Assembly: GCA_027563935.2 (NCBI GenBank)
Contig: CM050454.1
Location: 2,216,501 to 2,280,500, forward strand
Source of the DNA: Costus lasius
Lineage: Eukaryota; Streptophyta; Magnoliopsida; Zingiberales; Costaceae
Length of the DNA stretch: 64,000 nucleotides
Direction of reading: 5' to 3'
Each line of letters opens with the position of its first letter. Position 1 is the stretch's first letter. The position numbers and the translations under genes are program-made. Positions 25,271-36,665 of the stretch are shown piece by piece. The notes beneath the pieces are model-generated. The model did not search any database. It was not told where the DNA came from and saw only the letters and a program-made list of their open reading frames with translations.

Positions 25271-26233
25271 TGTTTGAACTCAAACTTAAATTCTTACTTA
25301 TTTGCATAAACGTTGTGGACTTGTACATGCCAATACCACACTAAATTTAATATTCTAATGTGACTGCAATAATTGAGCAATTAACATGGTCGCAAACTAA
25401 TAAAATTATAATCGAATGATCTAGGTACGAATTTATTATAGCAATATTACCATATATAGTATTACCTTTTTATGTCTAAAAACTAAATAAAATATCAATG
25501 AAAATTAATATAATTTAGTTCTCTCATCTCTTCTCTCCATAATGTACTCTCTTCTCTCCTTTCTCTGTCCTCTCTATCTCTTCTATGCATTACGATACAA
25601 CACGAGTGAGTTGAGCAAGGAGGAGGAGACTAGGCTGTATTTAATAGCGAGGAAAGAAAGAAAATGAAGATAGAATCCTATTTGTCCTTGTTTAATAGGA
25701 AGGACAAATAAAGGAAAGGAAGAAAAATAGCCTCATTTTCTTTTAAAATGCTTTCCGCCCAAATCAGGTAAAAAATTGAAAATGCATTACATACGCGAGC
25801 TCACGTGCTTGCCATCCACCTCGCCCTCACAAGCACCTCTCCCTCGCTGCGGTCCACGAGCTCTCGTAGCCATCCATGTGTTCTCGCCCTTGCCTCCGTC
25901 CTCCTCACCCTCGCACTCACCAATGCCAACGGCGGCGATGGTGAGGCGGACAGAGGCAAGGGGGAGCTTGAGCACAAAGGCGAGGACAAGGCAGACAAAG
26001 TGCTCGCCCTTAACTTCTGTTCACCTTGCCCTTGTTGTTGTCTACCTCGCCATCGCCATTGTCCGCGTGAGCTTGTGTCCTCCCCATCGTGGCCAAACAT
26101 ACCAGAAATCGTTTGATTCAAACACGGTCTAATATTATCGTGATAAATTAATATTGTAGTTTAATTGTCTACAAACTTCATGCCACTCAAAGCGCTGAAA
26201 GCAGCGGTAGACATCTGCACTATCATTCATTTG
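25271..26233. other. Spacer with GC-rich patch, unit C
   Basis: This is the counterpart of 6121-7076, but clearly more diverged from units A and B than the DNA to its left. It lies beyond the end of the recent segmental duplication. No gene is seen. Confidence 0.5.
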
Positions 26234-26999
26234 GGTCGCGTTTTTGCAGCGGGGTACCCTTCACCATTTATTTTCAGCGGGTGCCCCGATCTGCTTTTCC
26301 TGAATCTTGGCTTATACAAAAAACTTAATATATTTTTTTAAGGCAATTTCGTATAACATCAACACAATTTTATATAATACCTTAAGTTTTTTCACATAAC
26401 ATCTGTCTATTATTGTATAACACATAAATATTTTCGTATAACCTATCAAATCTCAATATAACTTTATCTTAACAACTTACTTATATGATATTTTGGTATT
26501 ATAAAGGTATTATACGATAATATTAAAGTGTTATACGAAAATATTAAGGTGTTATACCGTAATAGGTAGGTGTTATATAAAAATATATAAGTGTTATACG
26601 ATAATATTAAGGTGTTATATAATATTTTCGTATAACACATGTCTATTATCGTATAACACCTAAATATTATATGATAATATTAAGGTGTTATATAATATTT
26701 TCGTATAACACCTATCTATTATCGTATAACACTTAAATATTTTTATATAATCTATCAAATCTCAATATAACTTTAACTTAACAACATACTTAAGAAGAAT
26801 TTTCATATACTACGTACTTTAAGATGAATTTTTTGCAAAGTTATACCTTAATTTAAGGTGTTATACGATAACTCTATAAGTTGTTATACGAAATTATCTT
26901 AAGATGAATTCTGCACTGCACCAAGATTTGAGAAAAGCAGATCGAGGCACCCGCTCCAAAAAAAAAAATGCGAAAGGAGTCCCGCTGCAAAAAATTTTC
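26234..26999. mobile_element. Non-autonomous Mutator-like element, unit C
   Basis: This is the same element as in units A and B, with the TIR core GCAGCGGG and the CGTATAACACC-rich interior. The flanking duplication has decayed: CATTCATTTG on the left and ACTTCATTTG on the right. It carries several private substitutions, which fits an older separation from units A and B. Confidence 0.75.
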
Positions 27000-27524
27000 A
27001 CTTCATTTGATTGACATCTGCGCCTGAGTTATTCAAATTCCAAGCTCACTTGACTCATTACAGTTTTCGCCGGGGTTGACTTTTGAGCAATCTTTTATGC
27101 TTCTAGCGTTCCAAAAGGTTTGACCCGCATGCAGCCTTTCAGGAGTGTCATTTTAATGCTGTGTTCGTTACCATAGTAACCGATGAATTTAACTAGAGTA
27201 TCGCATAAAAATTTAACTTATGCGGTATCCATCTTTAAGGTCCGCATCAAAGAGTGCCAATGTATATACTCCTTGCATCTTCCGCTAGAGCCATTCCCTC
27301 AAGGGCATGCAAATTGCATGCAACATTTGGGAATTTCCCTTCACAGTAAACATTGAGCTGACCCTTCCAAGTTCCCTTCAATGTCTCACCGACGGGCACT
27401 AAATTTGAGTGAGCGGCTAGGTTTAGGGTAAGGATTGGGATAGGGTCAAGTCAAATATTTATCGGGTTTAAGTAACTAACAAATAGTAAGAAATTTAATA
27501 AGATTAGGTTTAAAAAAAGTCGTG

Positions 27525-27724
27525 TAGATAATCATGTGTGGTGTTGACCTTTGTGAGTGTTGACCTTGGGGGACATCTGATGGAGGATTGATTTGCATAT
27601 TCTTCATCAAATAGCTAGGTGTCTAGTAGATAATTATATTTGGTGTTGACTTTGTGAGTGTTGACCTTGGGGGCATATGATGGAGGATTGATTTGCATAT
27701 TCTTCATCAAATAGCTAGGTGTCT
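27525..27724. repeat. 102-bp direct tandem repeat, unit C
   Basis: Two copies start at 27525 and 27627, as in the other units. Confidence 0.85.
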
Positions 27725-28439
27725 ACAAATCAATGATGAGAGCCTTAAGAGATCACACGTATTCATATAATTAACTCTTATTTTTAATGCTAATCAAAGT
27801 TCATTATCTATAAAATTAAAATTTATATCATAATAGCATTAAATATTTATTAAAATATAATTTATATTAACAACAAATTGTACTAAATGCATCATAGACA
27901 TTAGTCAACTCATTCTTACCTATCATTATGACCATGCATCTTAGTCAACTCAATCTTATTCTATTGAAGAAAGCACCTCTAAGTGTAGTCTTATTATAAA
28001 GCATATCTAAGGGGGCTATTTAATATTTTTTTCATTTTTTACAATTTAATAAAATATTAATCTTCGATGTAAGTTGCCTAATTAGCTACTCTTTTCATGG
28101 AAATTTCTTCACTTGAAAAGTTACCAATTATTTGTGGCCTTTTTTTTCTTTATTGTAGCTTGCCAAATAGCAACTGAACCCCTGGGTTTTGGTATAAATT
28201 ATGAAAAAAAAACATGGTGGGGTTGGGTTACATTTACCTATCACAAGTAGCCATACCAAATCTTGTCATTTACCCCTTCATTTTATGCCATCTTGTCCAC
28301 GTCTATTTCACATCTCTCACCCTCTCAACAGCAAAAAATATATATATTATAATTTAAAGTACATTCACAAACCCCTCAACAACTTCAACTATTACACCAA
28401 TTGAAATTAAATGAATTCTATCACATCAAAATAAAATTT

Positions 28440-28860
28440 GATATTTATTAAAATTATATCATAATATCATAATATTATATCATAATATCAAAGTTCATTA
28501 TCTATAAAATTATATCATAATAGCATAATAAATTATATTATATCATAATGAATTCTATCAAAGTTTTTAATAAATTATATCATAATATCAAAGTTCATTA
28601 TCTATAAAATTATATTATATTATATCATAATAGCATAATAAATTATATTATATTATATCATTATATCATAATAAATTATATCATAATAGCATAATAAATT
28701 ATATTATATTATATCATAATAGCATAATATTATTATATCATAATGAATTCTATAAAAGTTTTTAATAAATTATATCATAATATCAAAGTTCATTATCTAT
28801 AAAATTATAATTTATATCATAATAGCATTAAATATTTATTAAAATATAATTTATATTAAC
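28440..28860. repeat. AT-rich ATATCATAATAGCAT repeat zone, expanded
   Basis: Irregular repeats of ATATCATAATAGCATAATAA and AAAGTTCATTATCTATAAAA fill this stretch. The same zone near 9290-9560 and 18870-19140 is shorter by about 150 bp, so it has expanded in this unit. Confidence 0.75.
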
Positions 28861-30120
28861 AACAAGAAAATAGAGGGATAGCTTCAACACAGTTGACAGT
28901 AAGTCTCAGCAACTACTTACTTACTGCACAATTCATAATCATTGCAACTATTTTCTTTGACCCCTACACTTTACCAAATTCTAAATTAACACCTACCTAA
29001 TTAGCTAATTAGCTACTCTTTTCATGGAAATTTCTTCACTTGAAAAGTTACCAATTATTTGTGGCCTTTTTTTTCTTTATTGTAGCTTGCCAAATAGCAA
29101 CTGAACCCTGGGTTTTGGTATAAATTATGAAAAAAAAACATGGTGGACCCCTCAACAACTTCAACTATTACACCAATTGAAATTAAATGAATTCTATCAC
29201 ATCAAAATAAAATTAAATAAAAATAATTACTTCAATTCAACAATATCAAAAATATTAGATGACCTAATTAAAATAAAAAAAAATTATTTCAAGCTTAAAT
29301 TTTCTATCAGATGACTTCATTTGCACGTCTTAAACTTGCTTTCATATGAACGCATGCATGAGGGCCTGCATGTAAATTTCTTTTTTGTTAAAGAGATATT
29401 TTTGAAAAAGTATGCTTGCCGACATAATGAAGGGCCGAAAGGTATGTCTCAGCAACTACTTACTACACAATTCATAATCATTGCAACTATTCTTTGACCC
29501 CTACACTTTACCAAATTCTAAATTAACACCACTAGTTCGAGTTGTTTGGTTATTTTTATCTAAACCCCCTCAATTATTTGCATCTCAAGGCATCATATTT
29601 AACTTCATAGCCTGGCTAAGCACATGCTTAGAACATGGCAGTAACTTAAAAAAAAAGAAAAATATTAACTCATATCTGGACTTGATGAATTAATTTTTCC
29701 TCTTTGTTGGACTTTTCTATAAATATCCACCCAGCTTGATATTTTTTCCACCACACATATAGTGAAGCATACTGAATGAGTCAATGAACGAGAAGAAATT
29801 TCTTGGGCAGTTCACCTAAGAAAAAACTTTCAGACGAACGTTCCTATAATCTAATTAGTAAAGTGCTAAAACAGTAAACTTTTCTATATTGATTCTTATT
29901 CTTTTGTTTGAATCATGTTTCCGCTACCCGAAGAAGGCAAACGATGGAAAACGATGAGGATGAAAAGTGATCTAATTATAGTAACTGTGAAACACAGTTG
30001 CCATCGGAAATCAAGATACAAAAAAGTTTCTACAGATGGAAAAGATACACAGGCGATGTGCGCGCGCTTATTTCTTCAACATACAGAGAGTAGTCCGCCG
30101 GGCGCGAAGCGATTCCCGCC

Positions 30121-31374
30121 CTATTTGGTGAATTCGATGGCCCAGGTGTTGGCAAAAACGTAGGTCGTCTTGAATCCCGAGAAGCCTGCTCGCTTCGCCA
30201 AGGCCTCGAACTCCGCTGCCGTCCGCTCCTTCCCTCCGGGGTTGTGGGCCAGCATCACCAGATCCACGTGCAGGACTCCCTGCGTGCGGAGGACCGGCTC
30301 CGGTACCGTCGGCACGATGCTCTCAACCAGGATCACCTTCCCCTTCTCCGGCAGCGCTTTGTAGCAGTTGGCCAGTATTTTCGCGCAGTACTCGTCGCTC
30401 CAATCATGGAGGATCCACTGCAGGGAAAGAGTCAGAACTCAGAGTTTGAAAACAGAGCCTACTCTGTTTGGTGGAGAGTTAGAGAAATTGACCTTCATGA
30501 ACATGGCGTCTCCACTCGGAACGCTCGCGAACATGTCGCCGCCGACGTGCTCCACCCCTGCAGCAAGCAGCGCGGCGGCGCTTTCAGCGGTGAGGGGAAG
30601 TTAAGATAGGAGGAGAAGGTAGGAGAGGAGACTGGAGAGGGAGGGACCTGGAAAGGGGGGCGCTTCGGAGATGACGTGGGGGAGATCGAAGTTGATGCCC
30701 TTTATGGCGGGGTACTTGGCGGTGATCATGGCGAGGGTGGCGCCGATGCCGCCGCCGACGTCGACGAAGACGCCGAGGCCTTCAAAGCCGCGGTAGACGT
30801 CGAGGAGCTTCTTGGTGAGGATGACGGAGTGGTTCTTCATGCCCTCGTTGAACACCTTGTTGAAGCGCGGGTCGGTGCCGTGGTAGTCGAACGCCGTCAT
30901 GCCGTAGGCGCGGTTGAAGGGGATGCCGCCTTGCAGCACCGCGTCCTTGAGGTGGTACCAGCTCTCCATGAGCACCTTGTCCTGGTTCATCAGCACCAGG
31001 GCGGCCATGGACACGCCTTCCTCGTTCTTGGTGAGGTACTTGCACGCCGGCGCGACGCCGTACCGCCTCGCGACCCGACCGTCGGCGCCGGTCTCCACGG
31101 CGCAGCTGACGATCTTGTAGGCGGCGAGCAGGCGGAGGATGCGGTCGACCATGGAGGCGGCCTGGGGGTTCTCGGTCGGCAGCTGGGCGGCGATTTCCGC
31201 CGGGCTGAGCTTGGCCTTCGGGCCGGCTCTGGCGAGGATCTCGAGCAGATCAAGCTCGATCGCAGCCTTTAGGGTCATCACCGGGATGGAGGCGCACCCC
31301 ATCGTCATCGCGTACATGCACGCCTCCTCGTCCTCCTCCGGCGTAAGCACCCACTCCTCCTTGACGGATCCCAT
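30121..31374 (-). CDS. COMT-like O-methyltransferase copy D (conservative class)
   Basis: This is a predicted caffeate/5-hydroxyconiferaldehyde-type O-methyltransferase, 362 residues. Exons are 31374-30648, 30557-30493 and 30417-30121, with GT-AG introns of 90 and 75 bp. The start is MGSVKEEW, one codon longer than A to C. The frame is open further upstream but has no ATG there (only a GTG at 31458), so this ATG is chosen. Pocket residues match alfalfa [21 protein letters not shown] and KNHS keep the Ala, His, Phe and His positions altered in copies A, B, C and E. The catalytic His268 ([11 protein letters not shown]) and both glutamates are present, and the SAM motif reads VDVGGGIG. It is closest to copy F. 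Its 3' half and introns are nearly the same as in B and C, which suggests gene conversion across classes. The family acts in lignin and phenylpropanoid methylation; the exact substrate here is inferred only. Confidence 0.9.
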
Positions 31375-33587
31375 GGTGGCGGCTGAGATTACTGACACTG
31401 CAGCACTGAGTGAATCGACTGAACAAGGGGAGGAGACTTTAAAGACTCTGCAGTCCACTTACTCCGACCTTTCTCAGGGCAGCTTCTGAGCATATTTAAC
31501 CTCAATCGCTATCTCAAATTGCTTCTTCTCCCATGAATTCAGCTCTTCATTTCTGAAGGATTGATCTGGAAAATCAACGACATTAGCAATTTGGGGATGC
31601 AAAAAAATAAGCAGTGGATCGTGATTCATGGGGGCACATGCGTAGCGCTTGGGCCAGCAGACAGCAGCGACAGGTGGCCAAAAAGTCTGCTGGAGATGGA
31701 AAAATTTTTTAAGCAGTCAGGACTGCTTAAAAAATTAGACAGTCGCGGATCATGACCGTCCATTGTAAATAGCATAGGGTACAGATGACGCTGTGTTAAA
31801 ATGCCTCTGCCAGTGTTAAAATTTCGCACGAGTTCCAAGGCTTTAAGTTGCATAACTTTAGGCAGTCGCGGCTGCTTAGAAAACGCACCCGCTGGAGATG
31901 GTAGTGACTAGTGACCTTGTGATATTCGTTAACGGCGCATGTCAGCTACCCGTAATTTAACGGTGCTAGATTCATAGACGCGTTGATCCAATGGCATTTT
32001 GCTATTTGATGCATTCTGTTTTTCATTTTTTTTATGTAGATTCTATCGAAGAAAGCAGGAGTTAAGTGTGTATACTAGAGGGGAAGAGATTTGGAAATGA
32101 AACAGATTTGGGACAGAAGAGATTTTAGAAAGGAGAGAAAGTTAGACACGTGAAAGTCACATGTCCAACTCTATTGAGCGAGTGTCGTCTGAGAGCAAGC
32201 GTCGTCTGCAAGGGCGGGAGATGAGCAATGTTGGCGGAAGGCGAGCGGCAAGCAAGCGTGGGCGACAAGCGTCTGTGCGAGCGAGAGGCGAGAAGGCGTT
32301 GACAAGCAACGAGCATGCGTTAGCGAGCTAGCTAGAGTCGGCGAGAAGCGGCTAGCGACGGTGAGCAGCAGTCAATGAGTTTGCATCCGTGTGCCGTGTT
32401 ATTTTTGTCCGATTTGGGTGAATTAGAAACAAGGGATTTTTTCCTTGTTCATCCACCTAAATTTTTCTCATCTGGATCTGTCCTGGTATACAAGAGATTT
32501 TTTTTTTAGATTTATTCCTTCCACTCTAAAATCCATGATAGTGAACAGGCTGTTACATGGAAGTGCTTTCAAGTTGGGTGGATCCAACAGGTAAAATTAA
32601 GAGATTTTGATTGCGTAGTAAATGGGAAGAAAGGTACCGGTACTGGGGAGTTAATTTTGGGTGAAATGTGCGGTTGGAGAAAATTTAAAACTTTTTTCTA
32701 TAGATTTTTATTTTAATAAACTTTTTTCTATAGTTTTTTATTTTAATAATAATATAGTCATTGCGTTACGTGCATTAACATATTATCGATTGTTATGAGT
32801 TCTTGGAGTTAATTTATAAACTATATGTGAATGCAGATATTACGAGTCACCGCACATTAGCGTATGATAGTTTCAACTATTTTCAAATTTACTAAAATAT
32901 ATCCTTACACTATTTAGAAATATTCTTATTTTTCTTTTTTTCTTCTATTTTTTTTCATACTAAAAGAAATACTCGTCAACCACTTTAAGATTGTGTCTTG
33001 TAGAAAAGAAACATCAATTGTATCATCGGGTATCCAATTCGTATTTAATTTGCATAAAAGACTAGATTTTCATCTAAAAACAAGATTCAATACATCTAAA
33101 GTGCCTTTTGAGTTCTATCTTCCTAACCCTTCTTATTTATTTAATTATATTTTATTTTCTATTTATTAGTTTATATTTTTTATAATTATAATATTTATTT
33201 CCTGTTTAAATAAATTTTTGAATGAAATTTTAGAACAACACAAAAAGATGTGACTAATAATGACTAATAAATCGAGAGTTAGATATGCCCAACTGATTAT
33301 CACTCATTGCCCTATTTAAGTGATCTATCTAGAGGGATAACTTCAACACAGTTGACCACATCATCTTAACCTCTAAACATACCATAATAGTATGGCAAAT
33401 AAAAATCTATGGTAAAAAGTTAAGACCATGATAATAATAATAAGTCAAACTTATTCAACTTCTATTTGTTTTTAGTTGTCTCAGAAATTCGATGGATTAT
33501 ACGAGAGACGCGGCGGATGATCTCTCCCAGTCTAGCAAGAAAAAATTTTCTGAGCAGGGGCTGCTCAGAAAATCTTGAGCAACACCC
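31375..33587. other. 5' flank of gene D
   Basis: This AT-rich flank is homologous to the 5' flank of gene F (55324-56700), sharing landmarks such as GTGAAATGTGCGGTTGG and CACAGTTGACCACATCATC. It differs by insertions, including the MITE at 31700-31890 and a GCGA-rich low-complexity patch at about 32150-32390. No gene is recognised. Confidence 0.55.
31700..31890. mobile_element. 191-bp MITE upstream of gene D
   Basis: The insertion is flanked by perfect 11-bp direct repeats GCTGGAGATGG (31689-31699 and 31891-31901), and the matching site upstream of gene F lacks it. The left end is itself a palindrome with 16-bp arms (AATTTTTTAAGCAGTC / GACTGCTTAAAAAATT). The right end, GCTGCTTAGAAAACG, is an imperfect inverted copy of the left end. 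It has no coding capacity. The target size suggests a Mutator-like MITE. Confidence 0.7.
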
Positions 33588-33868
33588 CTCTAAAATATTC
33601 CACAATGTCAAAAAAATTTAAAAAAAATATCAACAATGTTGTGCATGACGAGAGCTATCCATAGACCACAATGTCAAAAAAATTCAAAAAAAATATCAAC
33701 AATGTTGTGCATGACGAGAGCTATCCATAGACATCAAGATCATAGATTTTGGATGTATCCATGATGAGATATCGTGAATATAAATATTATGGATTGATAG
33801 CTCTCGTCATGCATAACATCGTGAATGTTTTTTTTTTAAATTTTTTCAATAACGTGGAATATTTTAGT
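33588..33868. mobile_element. Foldback/inverted-repeat element
   Basis: The left side holds two tandem copies (period 66 bp, starting 33601 and 33667) of a segment with CACAATGTCAAAAAAATT and GTGCATGACGAGAGCTATCC. The right side, 33790-33868, is an inverted imperfect copy (GATAGCTCTCGTCATGCATA, ending CGTGGAATATTTTA). Together they form a long stem. Just to the left, 33547-33574 holds a separate short palindrome (TTTCTGAGCAG / CTGCTCAGAAA). There is no coding gene. This is a MITE or foldback-type element. Confidence 0.65.
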
Positions 33869-33974
33869 AGAATGTTTCGTCTGGCGACATCCGTAGCTGG
33901 CTTCGGCTCCAAGAAAATAAGAGAGCGAGAACGAGAAAAAAAAAAGAACGGAGAATCCTGTTCCGACCGGGCTG

Positions 33975-35173
33975 TAGGGCTGAGCATTCGGTACTTCGGT
34001 ACCAGTACCGGTACCGAAATTTCGGTACCGAATTACCCAACTCAATTTTTAGGTACCGGTACCGGTACCGAAGTACCGATATTTATGTTGGTACCGGTAC
34101 CGATTTCCCGAAATTTATTTCGGGAAATTCCCGAAGTACCGAATTCAATCCTGTTGGCTGTTGCAGCCTTGCAGCCTGCAGGCAGCCAGGCAGTCGATTG
34201 AGTCATTGACTGACTGTTGACTAGCGTTGAGCCGATTCGGCGATTCCTGTAACCCTGTTAGAGCATTAAAATTCCTGTTATGTGTCTGCATTATTCCATG
34301 ATTCCATCTGCTTCAGATTTAATTGTGATTCACTGATTTGTGACGAGGCGAGCTGCGTAGCATGGGATCAGCACCGGCTTCACCGTGTCCCTCAGCGTCG
34401 CGTCGCGGAAGACACGCCGGAAGAATCCCCCGGGGCGCAGGAACAACCAGCGGAGGAGACCGCTCCTGGAGGCGAAGCCCCTTCCGCGGCGGCGGCGGCT
34501 CTCGGCGATGAGGAGTCGGAGGGCGTCGGCGGCGGAGAATAGAGGGTGGCCGTCGTAGCCCCGAGTGAAGAGCATGGCGGCGAGGACGCCGCCAGCACCG
34601 GACCCCGCTGCGACGTCAAAGTGGTCGGTTATGCTGGCTGAGGGGTCGCGAGTGAGGCGGCGGAGGGAGGATTCGAGCCGTTCGAGGGCAGCGGCAGCAA
34701 GGAGGACGTCGGAGGGGCGGTCGCCGCCGTCAATGGACAAAACGCGAACCCTTCCCCCGGCGCCGCTGGCGACCGACGGCGAGGCAGAGGAGGAGGGTGG
34801 GAAGAAGTGCTTGGTTGGTCCATCGAGGCCGAAGAGGAACTTGCTCTCGAGTATGGAGAAGATCTCGTAGCTGAGCTTGTCGGCGTCCATGAATGCCATT
34901 GGTGGCGGTCGATCCAGATTCCAGGCTAACAAGTAACAAATGTCATATAGCGCTAGTGCGCTACCCACTTGAATTGTTTTGTCGTAATAAATAACTTCGG
35001 TACTGAAAAAACATACCGAAATTTTTTTTGATCCCGATACCGGTACCACAGTCCCGAATTAAAAATCGGTACCGATACCGAAGTACCGAAGTACCGAAGT
35101 ACCGATACCAAAGTACCGAATACCGAAAAATTCGGTACGATACTTCGGTACCAGTACCGTATGCTCACCCTTA
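33975..35173. mobile_element. hAT-like non-autonomous element carrying a gene fragment
   Basis: The left end begins TAGGGCTGAGCATTCGG and the reverse complement of the right end begins TAAGGGTGAGCATACGG. This matches the TAGGG(C)TGAGCA type of terminal inverted repeat common in plant hAT elements. Both subterminal regions (33990-34145 and 35030-35160) are packed with GGTACCG/CGGTACC words in direct and inverted orientation, as expected of transposase-binding arrays. No exact 8-bp target duplication is visible: CCGGGCTG on the left versus CCGCTGGA on the right. There is no transposase. The interior carries a patatin-like exon. Confidence 0.7.
34330..34899 (-). pseudogene. Captured fragment of a patatin-like phospholipase (pPLAIII type)
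   Basis: A 189-codon frame starts MAFMDADKL at 34899 and ends at 34330. It has the N-terminal features of plant patatin-related phospholipase A class III. These are a short acidic N-terminus, RVRVLSIDGGDRP (the oxyanion-hole region), DHFDVAAGSGAGG in place of the GxSxG nucleophile motif as in class III members, and a RDATLRDTVKPVLIPCY tail. The sequence then turns into unrelated residues and stops, so the catalytic Asp-containing C-terminal half is missing. It lies wholly inside the hAT-like element, which indicates transduplication of one exon from a gene elsewhere. It is unlikely to be functional. Family members act on membrane lipids and affect cell elongation. The assignment to class III rests on the glycine-rich replacement motif. 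Confidence 0.75.
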
Positions 35174-36130
35174 CCGCTGGATTTGACAGTAAGTCTCATC
35201 AACTACTTACTGCACAATTCATAATCATTGCAACTATTTTCTTTGACCTCTACACTTTACCAAATTCTAAATTAACACCACTAGTTCGAGATTTTTGGTT
35301 AGTTTAATCTAAACCACCCTCAATTATTTGCGTCTCAAGGCATCATATTTAACTTTATAGTCTGGCTCAAGCACATGCTTAGAACATGGCAGTAGCTTAA
35401 AAAAAAACATTAACAAATATCTTGGTGCATTAATTTTACCTATTTGTTGGACTTTTCTATAAATATCCACCCTGCTTGATATTTTTTCCGCCTCACGTAT
35501 AGTGAAAGTAAAGTATACTGAATGAGTCAATGAACGAGAAGAAATTTCTTCGGCAGTTCACAAACGAAAAAACTTTCAGACGAACCTTCCTAAAATCTAA
35601 TTAGTCAAGTGCGACGCCATATCTGTTTTGATCCAATAAATTTCTGTATTTTGCAAATAATCCAAATAGATTTAATTAATTTAAGAAACACCCTCCCTCA
35701 AAATTCTACTCGTTCACTTGCAATTAATAATAATATGTTGTATTGAAATTTCAAAACGAGACTGAAGGAGATTCGACATGAACTCCAGGACATTAGTAGC
35801 TTTAACCACTACGTAGAAAATGTGTAAAACTGTTAGTTAGCTCAACTAATAAGATTGTTAGTCGTTGACAATAACATCTTGGGATCGAATTTCGCCTTAA
35901 ACTATATTACGTTCGTGTAGAAAAGAAAATTGTTTGAATCATTTTTACGTATAGAAAAGTAAAAAGTTAGTCTAATTATAGAAGTGTGTAACACAATTGC
36001 TACCTGAAATCACGATACAAAAACGTTTCTAATTTCTAAATATGGAAAAGATACACAGGCGATGCGCGCGCTTATTTCTTCAACCTAGGTATACAGAGGG
36101 TAGTCCGCCGGGCGCGAAGCGATTCCCGCC
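35174..36130. other. Spacer between hAT-like element and gene E
   Basis: This matches the 3' flanks of genes B and C (about 9585-10523 and 19165-20103) closely, beginning at GACAGTAAGTCTCATCAAC. No gene is seen. Confidence 0.6.
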
Positions 36131-36665
36131 CTATTTGGTGAATTCGATGGCCCAGGTGTTGGCATAAACGTAGGTCGTCTTCAATCCCGAGAAGCCTGCT
36201 TGCTTCGCCAAGGCCTCGAACTCCGCTGCCGTCCGCTCCTTCCCTCCGGGGTTGTGGGCCAGCATCACCAGATCCACGTGCAGGACTTCCTGCGTGCGGA
36301 GGACCGGCTCCGGTACCGTCGGCACGATGCACTCAACCAGGATCACCTTCCCCTTCTCCGGCAGCGCTTTGTAGCAGTTGGCCAGTACTTTCGCGCAGTG
36401 CTCGTCGCTCCAATCATGGAGGATCCACTGCAGGGAAAGAGTCAGAACTCAGAGTTTGAAAACAGAGCCTGCTCTGTTTGGTGGAGAGTTAGAGAAATTG
36501 ACCTTCATGAACATGGCGTCTCCACTCGGAACGCTCGCGAACATGTCGCCGCCGACGTGCTCCACCCCTGCAGCAAGCAGCGAGGCGGCGCTTTCAGCGG
36601 TGAGGGGAAGTTAAGATAGGAGGAGAAGGTAGGAGAGGAGACTGGAGAGGGAGGGACCTGGAAAG
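36131..36665 (-). pseudogene. COMT-like copy E, 3' part (exons 3 and 2)
   Basis: This is the downstream half of gene E, separated from exon 1 by an LTR element. Exon 3 is 36427-36131 and exon 2 is 36567-36503, with a 75-bp intron 2. Sequence up to 36665 includes intron 1 and the last eight or so bases of exon 1. The reading is intact locally: [28 protein letters not shown], and an end in [11 protein letters not shown]. It is most like copy B or C in this half. Without the 5' half it cannot be expressed as a normal transcript unless the 4.9-kb element is spliced out. Confidence 0.85.
36597..36665. repeat. 69-bp direct repeat, left flank of LTR element
   Basis: The sequence from GCGGTGAGGGGAAG to CCTGGAAAG (most of COMT intron 1 plus a few exon bases) is present here and again, base for base, at 41592-41660 on the far side of the LTR element. 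Confidence 0.9.

Larger units (their letters stand above)
15732..25347. repeat. 9.58-kb segmental tandem duplication, copy 2
   Basis: This is the second copy of the segment at 6152-15730. It contains MULE B, gene C, a longer GA tract and the unit C copia remnant. The right breakpoint lies near 25298-25347, where the sequence stops tracking unit B closely: CTAAATTTAATATTC here versus CTAAATTAGATATTC in unit B. Confidence 0.85.
27010..30120. other. Composite spacer between unit C MULE and gene D
   Basis: The left part matches the B and C 3' spacer. After about 28985 a second, partial copy of 28075-28210 appears (TAGCTACTCTTTTCATGG repeated near 29012). The sequence then switches to the 3' flank typical of D and F (29150-30120, matching about 53090-54073). 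This is the junction between the two unit types. No gene is seen. Confidence 0.55.

Noticed and set aside
30676..31272. Long plus-strand frames opposite COMT exon 1 (also 54625-55335, 11334-11786, 20914-21366)
   Set aside because: They are shadows of a GC-rich coding exon: strong third-position G/C bias keeps the antisense frame open. The peptides are Gly/Ala/Val/Arg-rich, match nothing, and follow every COMT copy.
31375..31458. 28-residue N-terminal extension of genes D and F, possible transit peptide
   Set aside because: The frame is open but the upstream start is GTG, not ATG, in both genes. The conserved ATG at MGSVKEEW has a better context and gives the usual family length.
33967..35181. 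Exact 8-bp target duplication for the hAT-like element
   Set aside because: The bases next to the two ends (CCGGGCTG and CCGCTGGA) are similar but not equal, so no target duplication is claimed.
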